DNA of 64,000 nt, from the NCBI GenBank assembly GCA_019787685.1, contig JAHNUO010000012.1, positions 62,001 through 126,000 on the forward strand, written 5' to 3'. Of the stretch, positions 1 to 11,419 are shown one piece after another. The stretch's first letter is position 1, and every line of letters begins with the position of its first letter. Origin of the DNA: Chiua virens (Eukaryota > Basidiomycota > Agaricomycetes > Boletales > Boletaceae). Made by a program: the position numbers and the translations under genes. The notes beneath the pieces were generated by a model, which did not search any database, was not told where the DNA came from, and was given only the letters and a program-made list of their open reading frames with translations.

Positions 1-530
1 GACTCGGAGAGCAAAGGAATAAAACCTTCGTGCTTCCAAAACGATTTTCTTTCAGCATACTGATAGGCCTGCCCTCCCTGAACGCCGAGGATTCTGTGAA
101 TGCCACAGAGGTCATCTGAAGCGAAGAGAAGAAGGAAAGCGAGAAAAGACAATGCAAAGGAAGAACTGTGGGGAAGACGGGGAGCCGCAGGGGTGCCACA
201 CCCCCTAACAGAGTGGCGCTCCATATGAATGATATGATCGACTGACAACGCAGAGGAGCGTGAGACCCTTGCAGTGCTGTGCCGACGACAGACCTGCACT
301 GCACACAATGGAAGGATGACAGACCAGAGGGAGAGATAGTTGCATCAATGCAACACATTACAAACGTTTCGATTGCAGGGGAGTGATGCAACGAAGAGTA
401 AGAAGGGTTGGCGAAAGAGAGCACGTCACAGGATGATCGATGATCAATGAGCGATCGCTCCTCGCCGAAAAGAGTGCGGCCAGCGACCGATCATAAGCCA
501 CCCGGCAAGTTACGGTGCTAAATATAATAG
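1..530. other. No recognisable gene
   Basis: The stretch before the first duplicated unit has only short open frames (the longest, about 63 codons on the minus strand at 358-549, resembles nothing I know). No intron-exon pattern or protein motif is visible. Confidence 0.5.
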
Positions 531-1099
531 ATGTCAATGTCCTTCCCATCCGTCATCGCGTCATCAACCGGAGCATAATTATGTCATGTTGATCACACAA
601 CTTCAAAATCTCAAGAAGCTACAACTCCCTCAGGTCCAGTGACTGGCAGGCAGGCACAATTTTTGACATATGTTTCCACAGCGTTCTTCTAGCGAGTGGG
701 GGTTTCGTCTCATTTGAGATCCGAGCACGACTGTCCACGGAATCTTTGCTTTAACGATGGACCCAATATTCCACAGTCCAAGATTAATGACGAGGCAATG
801 ATAACACTTGCACTAGGTGTCAGTAGGTGAGGTACCTGGTCCACATTTGATCTTTGTGATTCATTCGACAATCCAAGCGCCACATCTTGCAGGGCCACGT
901 ACATAATCGAAACCCCAAAAGCCGCTTCGCACAACACTTGAGATGGTGGACGTCACTTGACACAGGTTTCAAGTCTTGAATCTTGCGGTCAAGGGTCAAG
1001 GTCTGTCGTCTCCATTTAGCATCGCACTCAAAACTTGAGGTGTCGGCTCATCCCCAGGCTTTAAATGTCTTGTTTTACTCCTTGAATTTCTACAACCAC

Positions 1100-1905
1100 C
1101 TGTCCTGCGCTCGTCCCTGTGTATTGTCGTGATACCATTCGTCCTCCTGAGAGTCTATCTCCAGAAGGAATGCTCCCAACTGACCCACTCCAGACCTTTG
1201 AATGGATCTCCCCTTCGTCCAGGGCTCTCACTAAAACCGCTAGCTGGGAATCCCTTTGATATACCTGCTGTCAAAAGCGGCGCTAATTTAGGGTAACACG
1301 GTGCTGTCATCTTACTTACCACAACAATGGCTGATCATGTATCGCTATTCAGGCGTTGGGAGACAAGATGCGGACGCTGTGGATGACTTGGCTACGCAAC
1401 GCACGTTACTCTGTCGCAGTTCCTCATACATGCAGAACGAGCTATGCGAATGATCACGAGAAACAATGCCGAGGACATTCCTTGTTGTTCTGATATCACC
1501 CTGTAAGGAGATTCTTCCTTGTACGCCCTCGAGCTCGCCATGACCATTCCGTCACGAGTAACATACTCCGTCGGAATTCCATCTACGCGAATGCGCAGAA
1601 ATCTTGAGTCTCGTCCATCCTTATGAATGCATGAAAAGGAAACGTATGTAGGGGATCGGCAGCCCTTTATTCGCATCCGTTTGTGTTGACAAATATCAGT
1701 CCGGCGACCCATGCTATGAGCAAGTTCCCTTCGGGCATCCCTTCTTTCGACAACAGGAACATTGCATAGCAGTGACACCCTTGATTGGCTTCAATTGTTT
1801 CCACCGTTGAGGGACGAGAACACACAGATGGAGTAGAAGCTGTATGTGTCAATATTTAATAAGATCGAATTCCAGGGGCTTTGCTGAGCTTCTCCTTGCT
1901 AGCGT
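1100..1905 (+). pseudogene. Cytochrome P450 relic in unit A
   Basis: Decayed relative of the neighbouring P450-A. The first part reads like the P450 membrane anchor and proline-rich hinge ('SLCIVVIPFVLL', then 'PLRPGPSLKPLAGNP' in the cleaner unit B copy). After that comes a stub of exon 2 ('ALGDKM' in place of 'ALGNKM'), then a jump over roughly 430 bases. The sequence then runs collinear with P450-A from exon 5 ('cagttcctcatacatgcaga') to just before the I-helix exon. Stops and shifts interrupt every part, and the ExxR and haem exons are absent. The same relic lies in unit B, so it predates the duplication. Confidence 0.82.
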
Positions 1906-2936
1906 GAACAATCACACACATTGGCCGTATGACACCATCGACGGAAAATGCCGTCAGGTTCGATCCATGTTGCACAACGTAATGACAGGTAACAGGTAAC
2001 TTCGGATTTGTTGGATCGGACGATCGTCATAGTTGGCAGATCAGCGGTCTTTCAGCTTCACCATCAATGGTCAATTTACGGTGTTACAAATCGATTTCCT
2101 TGGGGATGGCGAGGGGCCGGATCCACACGGAAACGATGCCCGTGGGATACCGTCCGGGTAGAGCAAGTGCGTGGCATGTTCAAAAGGAAATGTTGCGCCC
2201 GGTTGATTAGTCCGTGGAAGTGGTACCTCGCCTGCATTCGCGCAGTCAGCCATCACACCTACGTCGGATTGTTATCCGCTGTTGCTAGAGTATCCAGCTC
2301 CCTCTCCCCAGTTTTCGCGACACCCATGCCTACTCCCGACGTACTGCGGTATTGAATTCCTCTAAACGACCCTAGATGGGAAGATGGGAGACGGTCGGTG
2401 TAGTGGAGAGGTTTCGCAGGCACGGAACCGCTCACTATCCCGCCCTTTTACCTGTCCTTGTGCGTACTATAGCCTTTGGAGCCCTGATCTTCTCAGAGGG
2501 GTTCCCGACGGGCGAACAAACAGGACTGATAGCCCAGCCCAGACTCTGTGCCGTGACCCCTTCCGTGTCGGGGTTCCGACGGTCACCCGTGAAGTTCAAG
2601 CTACGTCACGACCGCATTCAATTTTCAGAGCTTTGTGAGTGACAAATCTCTTCTGTTTTCTCCCTAAAAGTCAAAATCCTGCTAACAAACAATGGGTGCA
2701 GTGTCACAGGTCGAAGTTTTGTGTCTTGAAATGACCTCTGCCATGATGGCGCGTGAGACATGAGGTACCGCCTCGCCCTTACAGTACCAGCAGTCTCTGC
2801 TTCTGTTCTTGGCATCTGATGTGACGCTCATCAGAATTGATGTTGAGATATCGAGTTCGTCATAAAAACTGGAGGCCCGAGGCTCCGCGCTGATCTTATC
2901 CCTCGATATCCCACAAGCTCCCATTCTGCAGTGACC
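1906..2936. other. Spacer between P450 relic and P450-A
   Basis: No recognised gene. Open frames of up to 115 codons are present, but they are shared with unit B only because of the duplication and they differ by indels (86 bases at 2252-2337 are missing from unit B). The segment 2636-2701 looks like an intron ('gtgagt' to 'gtgcag'), so it could belong to a spliced 5' leader of P450-A. That is inference. Confidence 0.4.
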
Positions 2937-5085
2937 ATGCATATCATTGTCGTAGTTCCCTTCGTCGTCCTGTTCCTCTACATCTGGAAGAAGCGCTCCC
3001 AATGGGCTCATGCCAAACTCTCCAATGGGTTTCCCCTTCCCCCAGGCCCCCCGAGGAAACCCTTGGTTGGAAATCTGCTCGATATACCGCGGTCTCAGCA
3101 GTGGCACCAATTTCTGAAATGGAAAGAACATTATGGTCATTGTCCTGATTCGCGACTCTTTCTACATTAACTGACTGTGCATCCCCGGTATTCAGGTGAT
3201 ATTGTATACGTTGAGGCGTTGGGAAACAAGATGCTCATCGTAAACACGCTCGAGGCCGTCTCCGACCTCCTGGGATCGCGGCACGCCATTTATTGCGATC
3301 GTCCAAAGTTTATAATGGCCGGTGAACTCATGGGACTGGACAATGTGTTGTTTTTCTGCTAGACTTTGTACGATGAGCTCAAGCCTGACGTGTAGAGCCT
3401 GCTCTTAATGCGATATGGAGAAGAATGGAGGCGACACAGGAAGCTCACGCACATGGCTCTGAATTCTGAAGCAGTCAAGAAGTACGACTCGATCGGCGAT
3501 ATTGCTGCTAAATATGTCGCTTCTCTGTTGGACAATCCGGACGACTTCGAACGGGATCTTCGTGTGTTAGTCCACAAGGTTCTGTATAATGACATTTAAC
3601 TAAATGATCCTCTGCAGAACGCTTGGACGGGTAATCATGGCCGTCACATATGGCATTCCTGTGGATACCCCTGATGATCTGGTGAAATTTACGACACACG
3701 GTACCTTGTCACAGTTCCTCACGCATGCAGAACGAACGATGCGAACGATAGTGAAAGCAACAGTCCCGGGAACATTCCTTGTTGATCTGATACCAGGTCG
3801 TAAGGAATTCTTTCTTGCACGCCCTCAGGCTCTCCCTAACCTCTAATTCACAAGTCAAATACCTTCCCGCTTGGGTTCCGTTCAATGATACTGGCGCCAC
3901 CGCGGCACGTGAACGCACAGCAATCCTGAGTCTCATAACCCACCCATATGAATATGTGAAGAGGGAACGTCAACGGGGAACCAATCGACCTTCTTTCACG
4001 TCCGATTGTCTGGATAAATACCAGTCCGACGATCTAGCCGTGCAAGCTGACGTCGAGCATACAATTCTTTGGGCAGCGGGAACATTGTATGGCGGTGAGT
4101 ACCACCTCCCATTGGCCAGCTTCCTGGGCCTTTTCTCGTCGATGAACGAAAACACACAGGTGGAGTAGAGACCGTATGTCTCAATTTTGAGAAGATCGAA
4201 ACTATGGTTTCGCTGATTTTCTCCCTGCGTTAGACGTACTCCACGACCCTGAATTTCATCCTCGCGCTGGCATTGTACCCTGATGTGCAGGTAAAGCTCA
4301 ACGAAGAATTCACTCGCGTCGTTGGGACGGAGCGTCTCCCGACACTTCAGGATCGCGATTCCTTGCCCTACCTTTGTGCGGCAATCGAAGAGACATTGCG
4401 GTGGAGACCTGCGGCTCCCCTCAGTATTGCTCGGGCAACGAGGTCAGCCGATTTTTACAGGGGTATGTCATCCATCCTGCTTTTCACACGTTCAGACAGC
4501 TGAGCCTGTGGATCTAACAGGATACTATATCCCCGAGGGTACTATCGTGGTTCCAAACCTATGGTATGTATTTTGTTCTCGTCCAAGGGAGAACAAAGTA
4601 CGACAACTTAACCAGGGCCATGTCGAGAGACGACAAGAGCGGATTCCCTCCAGATGAATTCGTACCTGAGCGTCACCTTGTAGACAAGGTCAAGGACATT
4701 GCGGTAGATCCGCATACGTATGTGTTCGGTTTCGGACGCAGGTATGTACTTATGCCTGAGCTCCACGGTCTTGATTACATTGTTTCGAATGATAGGATCT
4801 GCCCTGGGAAACATCTAGCTGATAACGTGCTGTTCATGCTGTTTTCACATATCGTCGCCATCGTTCACGTGTCGAAGAAGAAGGACGCAGATGGAAACGA
4901 TATCCCACTGAATCCATCTTGTACTACTGATGGGCTTGTAATGTACGTGAATTCTGTCTCGAAGTTGCAAGTACCCTATAAGCTGACCCTCAAATAGCTG
5001 CCCGAATCCATTTGAAGTGGACATTAGGCCTCACTCACAGAAAGCAATCTCGAACGTCAAGAAGAGGGTGTCCCAATTCGCGTAA
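2937..5085 (+). CDS. Cytochrome P450-A (12 exons)
   Basis: Haem-thiolate monooxygenase, expected to be anchored in the ER membrane and fed by NADPH-P450 reductase; substrate unknown. My exon model is 2937-3135, 3196-3344, 3396-3565, 3618-3681, 3715-3796, 3855-4094, 4160-4173, 4234-4462, 4521-4563, 4616-4741, 4796-4942 and 4998-5085. It totals 1551 nt, or 516 residues, which is normal for the family. An N-terminal hydrophobic anchor is followed by the hinge '[15 protein letters not shown]'. The I-helix reads 'GGVETTYSTT', the ExxR motif is 'ETLRWRP', then 'PERH', and the haem loop is 'FGFGRRICPGKH'. Apparent stops at 3360, 3393 and 4995 all fall in introns. A 14-nt exon encodes the I-helix 'GVET'. 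It resembles basidiomycete P450s often labelled O-methylsterigmatocystin oxidoreductase-like, but that label says little about substrate. The ATG was chosen because it begins the anchor. Confidence 0.92.
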
Positions 5086-5743
5086 TACCACTGAGACATA
5101 CTATGTAGGTGAGTGACAATCGAGGTTCCAACGCTCATTATTGATTGGATCAAGGTCGGAGCGTTGGGTTGGAAGGACCACGGTTGCTACTCAGCGTTGA
5201 TATCCAATCAAAACGATGTGCTGGACGCACGTCTCGCCAACCGACAGTCTTAATCTTACGCATCACTCTACACCTTCACAGCCCACTCAGTGGCGGCACA
5301 CATGACATACTTGCCGCTCTCTCCAGTGTCTCCATTATACGATATCAATGATATCCTCCATGAATAAATGTACTATACTCTCGCAGTCCACTCCGGACAT
5401 GCCCTGTTCTCGGTATACTATTTCCAAGACCGTTCCATTGCTGTCTCTTATCCCCCAGATCTTATGCCTACCTCATCTTAGTGCATTGTAATTATTAGCC
5501 AAGGCTACAGTGTGCCAATGACCCGCACCTGTATAGTCAGGCCCAGCTGTACATGCAAGTCGATCTGAAACAGAAGCAATCGAATTATGTACCATCGAGA
5601 GGATCGCCGTGCGATATCCAGTAGATGGACCTACAAGCCCTTTGAAGAGGTTCCTACTACGCAAGGGTCGATATCCGCGGCGTCAATGGCTAAATATTTT
5701 CAAGAGACCCTTCTTCGCAATCCCACCGTACCCAAACCTTCCT
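5086..5743. other. 3' flank of P450-A, no gene seen
   Basis: The sequence is shared with 10758-11419 in unit B. Open frames of about 65 codons exist on both strands but resemble nothing known, and their conservation follows from the recent duplication. Confidence 0.45.
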
Positions 5744-5797
5744 TCATCTGGTTCCCAACAAAGCTGCTGCTTGTGATCGGGGCGTAAACACGCACTG
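5744..5797 (-). pseudogene. Orphan copy of the last exon of P450-D
   Basis: On the minus strand this reads 'QCVFTPRSQAAALLGTR' then stop, matching the terminal exon of P450-D at 11420-11485 ('QCVFTPRSQAAALLGTG' then stop). The match breaks at about 5797, inside the exon, where the duplicated block ends. No other D exon lies nearby, so this is a passenger fragment and not a gene. It also gives polarity: the complete D gene adjoins unit B. Confidence 0.85.
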
Positions 5798-6210
5798 AGT
5801 TTCGGCCCGAGTGGGTCGGCGAAGATCTGTCTTGCCTGGAGGTCTTGGCAATGCTCTTTGAGTCAATTGACGGCTTTGCGAAAGGAAGTCAAGTGATGCG
5901 ATGCGATACAGAAGCTTTCATCATGATGGGAAGGAAAGAAAATGAGTGATGACAAGCTTGCTATCGACGGGCGCAAGTTCCAGACGGCACTCGCGAAGAC
6001 CATGGATGGTCCTGTGGAAAGGACCAATAAGAACAAAGTGGAACCATGGTAACTTGAGGAAACTGACCGAAGACGACACAGAAGCAAACATAGAAGAGGA
6101 GAATCCAGACGTTTGGAAGTAGCCTCGCTCGTGAACTCCAAATCATGATAGTCTGCAATACTAGCTTCTGGTATGGATCTCCCATTTCGTTAATAACCAG
6201 ATATACCTAG
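5798..6210. other. 413-bp junction between duplicated units
   Basis: Unique sequence between the two copies, with no clear match to 1-530 by eye. An open frame of 92 codons on the minus strand (5863-6141) has hydrophobic stretches but no family resemblance. No terminal repeats or target-site duplications were seen at the edges. Confidence 0.5.
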
Positions 6211-6779
6211 TATGTCAATGTCCTTCCCATCCGTCATCAACCGGAGCATAATTATGTCATGTTGATCACACAACTTCAAAGTCTCAAGAAGTTGCAACTC
6301 CCTCACGTCCAGTGACTGGCAGGCAGGCACAACTTTTGTGGTCCAGTGCTTACATATTACATATGTTTCCGCAGCGTTCTTCTAGCGAGTGGGGGTTTCG
6401 TCTCATTTGAGATCTGAGCATGACTGTCCACGGAATCTTTAATGATGGACCCAATATTCCACAGTCCAAGATTACAGTAATGACGAGGCAATGATAACAC
6501 TTGCGCTAGGTGAGGTACCTGGTCCACATTTGATCTTTGTAATCCATTCGACAATCCAAGCACTACATCTTGCAGGGCCACGTACATTATAATTGAAACT
6601 CAAAAGCCGCTTCGCACAACACTTGAGACGGTGGACGTCACTTGACATAGGTTTCAAGTCTTGAATCTTGCGGTCAAGGGTCAAGATATGTCGTCCCCAT
6701 TTAGCATCGCACTCAAAACTTGAGATGTCGGCTCATCCTCAGGCTTTAAATGTGTCGTCTCACTCACTCCTTGAATTTC

Positions 6780-7600
6780 TACAACCACCCGTCCTGCGCT
6801 CGTCCCTGTGTATTGTCGTGATACCATTCGTCCTCCTGAGAGTCTATCTCTGGAAGGAATGCTCCCAACTGACCCACTCCAGACCTTTGAATGGATCTCC
6901 CCTTCGTCCAGGGCCCTCACTAAAACCGCTAGCTGGGAATCCCTTTGACATGCCCGCTGTCAAAAGCGGCGCTAATTTAGGGTAATACGGTGCTGTCATC
7001 TTACTTGCCGCAACAATGGCTGATCATGTATCAATATTCAGGCGTTGGGAGACAAGATGCGGACGCTGTGGATGACTTGGCTACGCAACGCACGTTACTC
7101 TGTCGCAGTTCCTCATACATGCAGAACGAGCTATGCGAATGATCACGAGAAACAATGCCGAGGGCATTCCTTGTTGTTCTGATATCACCCTGTAAGGAGA
7201 TTCTTCCTTGTACGCCCTCGAGCTCGCCATGACCATTCCGTCACGAGTAACATACTCCTCCGTCGGAATTCCATCTACGCGAATGCGCAGAAATTTTGAG
7301 TCTCGTCCATCCTTATGAATGCATGAAAAGGCAACGCATGTAGGGAATCGGCAGCCCTTTATTCGCATCCATTTGTGTTGACAAATATCAGTCCGGCGAC
7401 CCATGCTATGAGCAAGTTCCCTTCGGGCATCCCTTCTCTCGACAGCAGGAACATTGCATAGCGGTGACACCCTTAATTGGCTTGTTTCCACCGTCGAGGG
7501 ACGAGAACACACAGATGGAGTAGAAGCTGTAGGTGTCAATATTTAATAAGATCGAATTCCAGGGGCTTTGCTGAGCTTCTCCTTGCTAGCGTGAACAATC
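6780..7600 (+). pseudogene. Cytochrome P450 relic in unit B
   Basis: Counterpart of the relic at 1100-1905. The first exon is still open here: a hydrophobic anchor, 'VYLWKECSQLTHS', then a degraded hinge 'PLRPGPSLKPLAGNPFDMP', ending in a stop near 6985 where P450-A/B would splice. An exon 2 stub sits near 7040, followed by a deletion and sequence collinear with exons 5 to 7 of P450-B. The catalytic half is missing. Confidence 0.82.
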
Positions 7601-8595
7601 ACACACATTGGCCGTATGACAATCCTCTGGTGGTTTTCAAATGTGTCCATCGACGGAAAATGTCGTCAGGTTCGACCCACTGACAATGATGTGAGTACTT
7701 GTGCGTTCCTCTTCGGCCCATGTTGCACAACGTAATGACAGGTAACAGGTAACTTCGGATTTGTTGGATCGGACGATCGTCATAGTTGGCAGATCAGCGG
7801 TCTTTCAGCTTCACCATCAATGGTCAGTTTACTGTGTTGCAAATCGATTTCCTTGGGGATGGCGAGGGGCCGGATCCACACGAAAAGGATTCCCGTGGGG
7901 TACCGCCCGGGTAGAGCAAGTGCGTGGCATGTTCAAAAGGAAATGTTGCGCCCGGTTAGTCCGTGGAAGTGGTACCTCGCCTGCATTCACGCAGTCAGCC
8001 GACGTACTGCGGTATTGAATTCCGCTAAACGACCTTAGATGGGAGACGGTCGGTGTAGTGGAGAGGTTTCGCAGGCACGAAACCGCTCACTATCCCGCCC
8101 TTTTACCTGACCCTGTGCGTACTATAGCCTTTGGAGCCCTGATCCTCTCAGAGGGGTTCCCGACGGGCGAACAAACAGGACTGACAGCCCAGCACAGACT
8201 CCGTACTGTGACGCTTTCCGGGTCGGGGTTCCGGTCACCCGTGACGTTAGTTGAAGCTGCGTCACGACCGCATTCAATTTTCAGAACTTTGTGAGTGACA
8301 AATCTCTTCTGTTTTCTTCCTGAAAGTCAAAATCCTGCTAACAAACGATGGGTGCAGTGTCACAGGTCGAAGTTTTATGTCTTGAAATGATCTCTGGATT
8401 CGAGATGGCGCGTGAAACCTGAGGTACCGCCTCGCCCTTACAGTACCAGCAGTCTCTCCTTCTGTTCCTGGCATCTGATGTGACGCTCATCAGAATTGAT
8501 GTTGAGATATCGAGTTCGTCATCAAAACTGGAGGCCCGAGGCTCCGCGCTGATTTTATTCCTCGATATCCCACAAGCTCCCATTCTGCAGTGACC
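7601..8595. other. Spacer between P450 relic and P450-B
   Basis: Homologous to 1906-2936. It carries small insertions relative to unit A near 7621-7646 and 7681-7720 and lacks an 86-bp segment. No protein family is recognisable, and an intron-like segment before the P450 start is retained. Confidence 0.4.
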
Positions 8596-10757
8596 ATGCA
8601 TATCATTGTCGTAGTTCCCTTCGTCGTCCTGTCCATCTACCTCTGGAAGAAGCGCTCCCAATTGGCTCATGCCAAACTCTCCAATGGGTTTCCCCTTCCC
8701 CCAGGCCCCCCGAGGAAACCCTTGGTTGGAAATCTGCTCGATATACCGCGGTCTCAGCAGTGGCACCAATTTCTGAAATGGAAAGAACATTATGGTCATT
8801 GTCCTAATTTGCGACTCTTTCTACATTAACTGACTGTGCATCCCCGGTATTCAGGTGATATTGTGTACGTTGAGGCGTTGGGAAACAAGATGCTCATCGT
8901 AAACACGCTCGAGGCCGTCTCCGACCTCCTGGGATCGCGGCACGCCATTTATTGCGATCGTCCAAAGTTTATAATGGCCGGTGAACTCATGGGACTGGAC
9001 AATGTGTGTTTTTTTCTGCTGGACTCTGTACGATGAGCTCAAGCCTGACGTGTAGAGCCTGCTCTTAATGCGATATGGAGAAGAATGGAGGCGACACAGG
9101 AAGCTCACGCACATGGCTCTGAATTCTGAAGTAGTCAAGAAATACGACTCGATCGGCGATATTGCTGCTAAATATGTCGCCTCTCTGTTGGACAATCCGG
9201 ACGACTTCGAACGGGATCTTCGTGTGTTAGTCCACAAGGTTCTGTATAATGACATTTAACTAAATGATCCTCTGCAGAACGCTTGGACGGGTAATCATGG
9301 CCGTCACATATGGCATTCCTGTGGATACCCCTGATGATCTGGTGAAATTTACGACACACGGTACCTTGTCACAGTTCCTCACGCATGCAGAACGAACGAT
9401 GCGAACGATAGTGAAAGCAACAGTCCCGGGAACATTCCTTGTTGATCTGATACCAGGTCGTAAGGAATTCTTTCTTGCACGCCCTCAGGCTCTCCCTAAC
9501 CTCTAATTCACAAGTCAAATACCTTCCCGCTTGGGTTCCGTTCAATGATACTGGCGCCACCGCGGCACGTGAACGCACAGCAATCCTGAGTCTCATAACC
9601 CACCCATATGAATATGTGAAGAGGGAACGTCAACGGGGAACCAATCGACCTTCTTTCACGTCCGATTGTCTGGATAAATACCAGTCCGACGATCTAGCCG
9701 TGCAAGCTGACGTCGAGCATACAATTCTTTGGGCAGCGGGAACATTGTATGGCGGTGAGTACCACCTCCCATTGGCCAGCTTCCTGGGCTTTTTCTCATT
9801 GACGAACGAAAACACACAGGTGGAGTAGAGACTGTACGTCTCAATTTTGAGAAGATCGAAACCATGGTTTCGCTGATTTTCTCCCTGCGTTAGACGTACT
9901 CCACGACCCTGAATTTCATCCTCGCGCTGGCATTGTACCCTGATGTGCAGGTAAAGCTCAACGAAGAATTCACTCGCGTCGTTGGGACGGAGCGTCTCCC
10001 GACACTTCAGGATCGCGATTCCTTGCCCTACCTTTGTGCGGCAATCAGAGAGACATTACGGTGGAGACCTGCGGCTCCCCTCAGTATTGCTCGGGCAACG
10101 AGGTCAGCCGATTTTTACAGGGGTATGTCATCCATCCTGCTTTTCACACGTTTAGACAGCTGAGCCTGTGAATCTAACAGGATACTATATCCCCGAGGGT
10201 ACTATCGTGGTTCCAAACCTATGGTATGTATTTTGTTCTCGTCCAAGGGAGAACAAAGTACGACAACTTAACCAGGGCCATGTCGAGAGACGACAAGAGC
10301 GGATTCCCTCCAGATGAATTCGTACCAGAGCGTCACCTTGTAGACAAGGTCAAAGACATCGCGATAGATCCGCATACGTATGTGTTCGGTTTCGGACGCA
10401 GGTATGTACTTACGCCTGAGCTCCACGGTCTTGTTTATACAGTTTAATCATTGTTTCGAATGATAGGATCTGCCCTGGGAAACATCTAGCTGATAACGTG
10501 CTGTTCATGCTGTTTTCACATATCGTCGCCATCGTTCGCGTGTCGAAGAAGAAGGACGCAGATGGAAACGATATCCCACTGAATCCATCTTGTACTACTG
10601 ATGGGCTTGTAATGTACGTGAATTCTGTCTCGAAGTTGCAAGTACCCTTTAAGCTTAACCCTCAAATAGCTCCCCGAATTCATTTGAAGTGGACATTAGG
10701 CCTCACTCACAGAAAGCAATCTCGAACGTCAAGAAGAGGGTATCCCAATTCGCGTAA
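8596..10757 (+). CDS. Cytochrome P450-B (12 exons)
   Basis: Near-identical duplicate of P450-A with the same exon structure and an expected 516 residues. The anchor and hinge '[15 protein letters not shown]', the I-helix 'GGVETTYSTT', the ExxR 'ETLRWRP', and 'FGFGRR' joined across an intron to 'ICPGKH' are all present. Few differences change residues, for example the residue before ExxR (R in place of E) and K-I in place of K-V near the meander. An apparent read-through past the position of 4995 is intronic; the true end is the terminal exon with 'PFEVDIRPHSQKAISNVKK'-type sequence, stopping at 10757. Nothing visible disables the gene. A recent duplicate with conserved splice sites may simply raise dosage. 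Confidence 0.92.
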
Positions 10758-11419
10758 TACCACTGAGACATACTATGTAGGTGAGTGACAATCGAGGTTC
10801 CAACGCTCATTATTGATTGGATCAAGGTCGGAGCGTTGCGTTGGAAGGACCACGGTTGCTACTCAGCATTGATATCCAATCAAAACGATGTGCTGGACGC
10901 ACGTCTCGCCAACCGACACTCTTAATCTTACGCATCACTCTACACCTTCACAACCCACTCAGTGGCGGCACACATGACATACTTGCCGCTCTCTCTAGTG
11001 TCTCCATTATACGATATCAATGATATCCCCCATGAATAAAGGTACTATACTCTCACAGTCCACTCCGGACATGCTCTGTTCTCACTTGGTATACTATTTC
11101 AAGACTATTCCATTACTGTCTCTTATCCCCCAGAACTTATGCCTACCTCATCTTAGTGCATTGTAATTATTAGCCAAGGCTACAGTGTGCCAATGACCCG
11201 CACCTGTATAGTCAGGCCCAGCTGTACATGCAAGTCGATCTGAAACAGAAGCAATCGAATTATGTACCATCGAGAGGATCGCCGTGCGATATCCAGTAGA
11301 TGGACCTACAAGCCCTTTGAAGAGGTTTCTACTACGCAAGGGGTCGATACCCGCGGCGTCAATGGCTAAATATTTTCAAGAGATCCTTCTTCGCAATCCT
11401 ACCGTACCCAAACCTTCCT
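10758..11419. other. Convergent spacer between P450-B and P450-D
   Basis: The 3' ends of P450-B (plus) and P450-D (minus) face each other across this spacer, which also occurs in unit A (5086-5743). No gene, repeat array or strong terminator signal was recognised. Confidence 0.45.

Larger units (their letters stand above)
531..5797 (+). repeat. Tandem segmental duplication, unit A
   Basis: This 5.27-kb block matches 6211-11473 almost base for base in the same orientation. It starts at the shared sequence around 'atgtcaatgtccttcccatc' and ends just after 'gcgtaaacacgcactga'. It contains a decayed P450 fragment, an uncharacterised spacer, the complete gene P450-A, and at its right edge a copy of the final exon of P450-D. 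Small indels separate the copies: for example unit A has 86 extra bases at 2252-2337. The broken D exon at the right edge suggests this unit is the derived copy. Confidence 0.93.

Noticed and set aside
358..549. 63-codon minus-strand open frame at the left edge
   Set aside because: Short, featureless, and partly within the start of the duplicated unit, where the frame is not kept in the other copy.
3393..3395. In-frame TAG inside P450-A (and the same in P450-B) as a nonsense mutation
   Set aside because: It ends an intron: with the acceptor at this TAG, 'MGLDN' joins 'SLLLMRYGEEW' in frame, and the complete model is 1551 nt.
10620..10757. Loss of the stop codon in P450-B relative to an apparent stop at 4995 in P450-A
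   Set aside because: Both lie in the last intron. Paralogue C shows the true terminal exon, and A and B end at 5085 and 10757.
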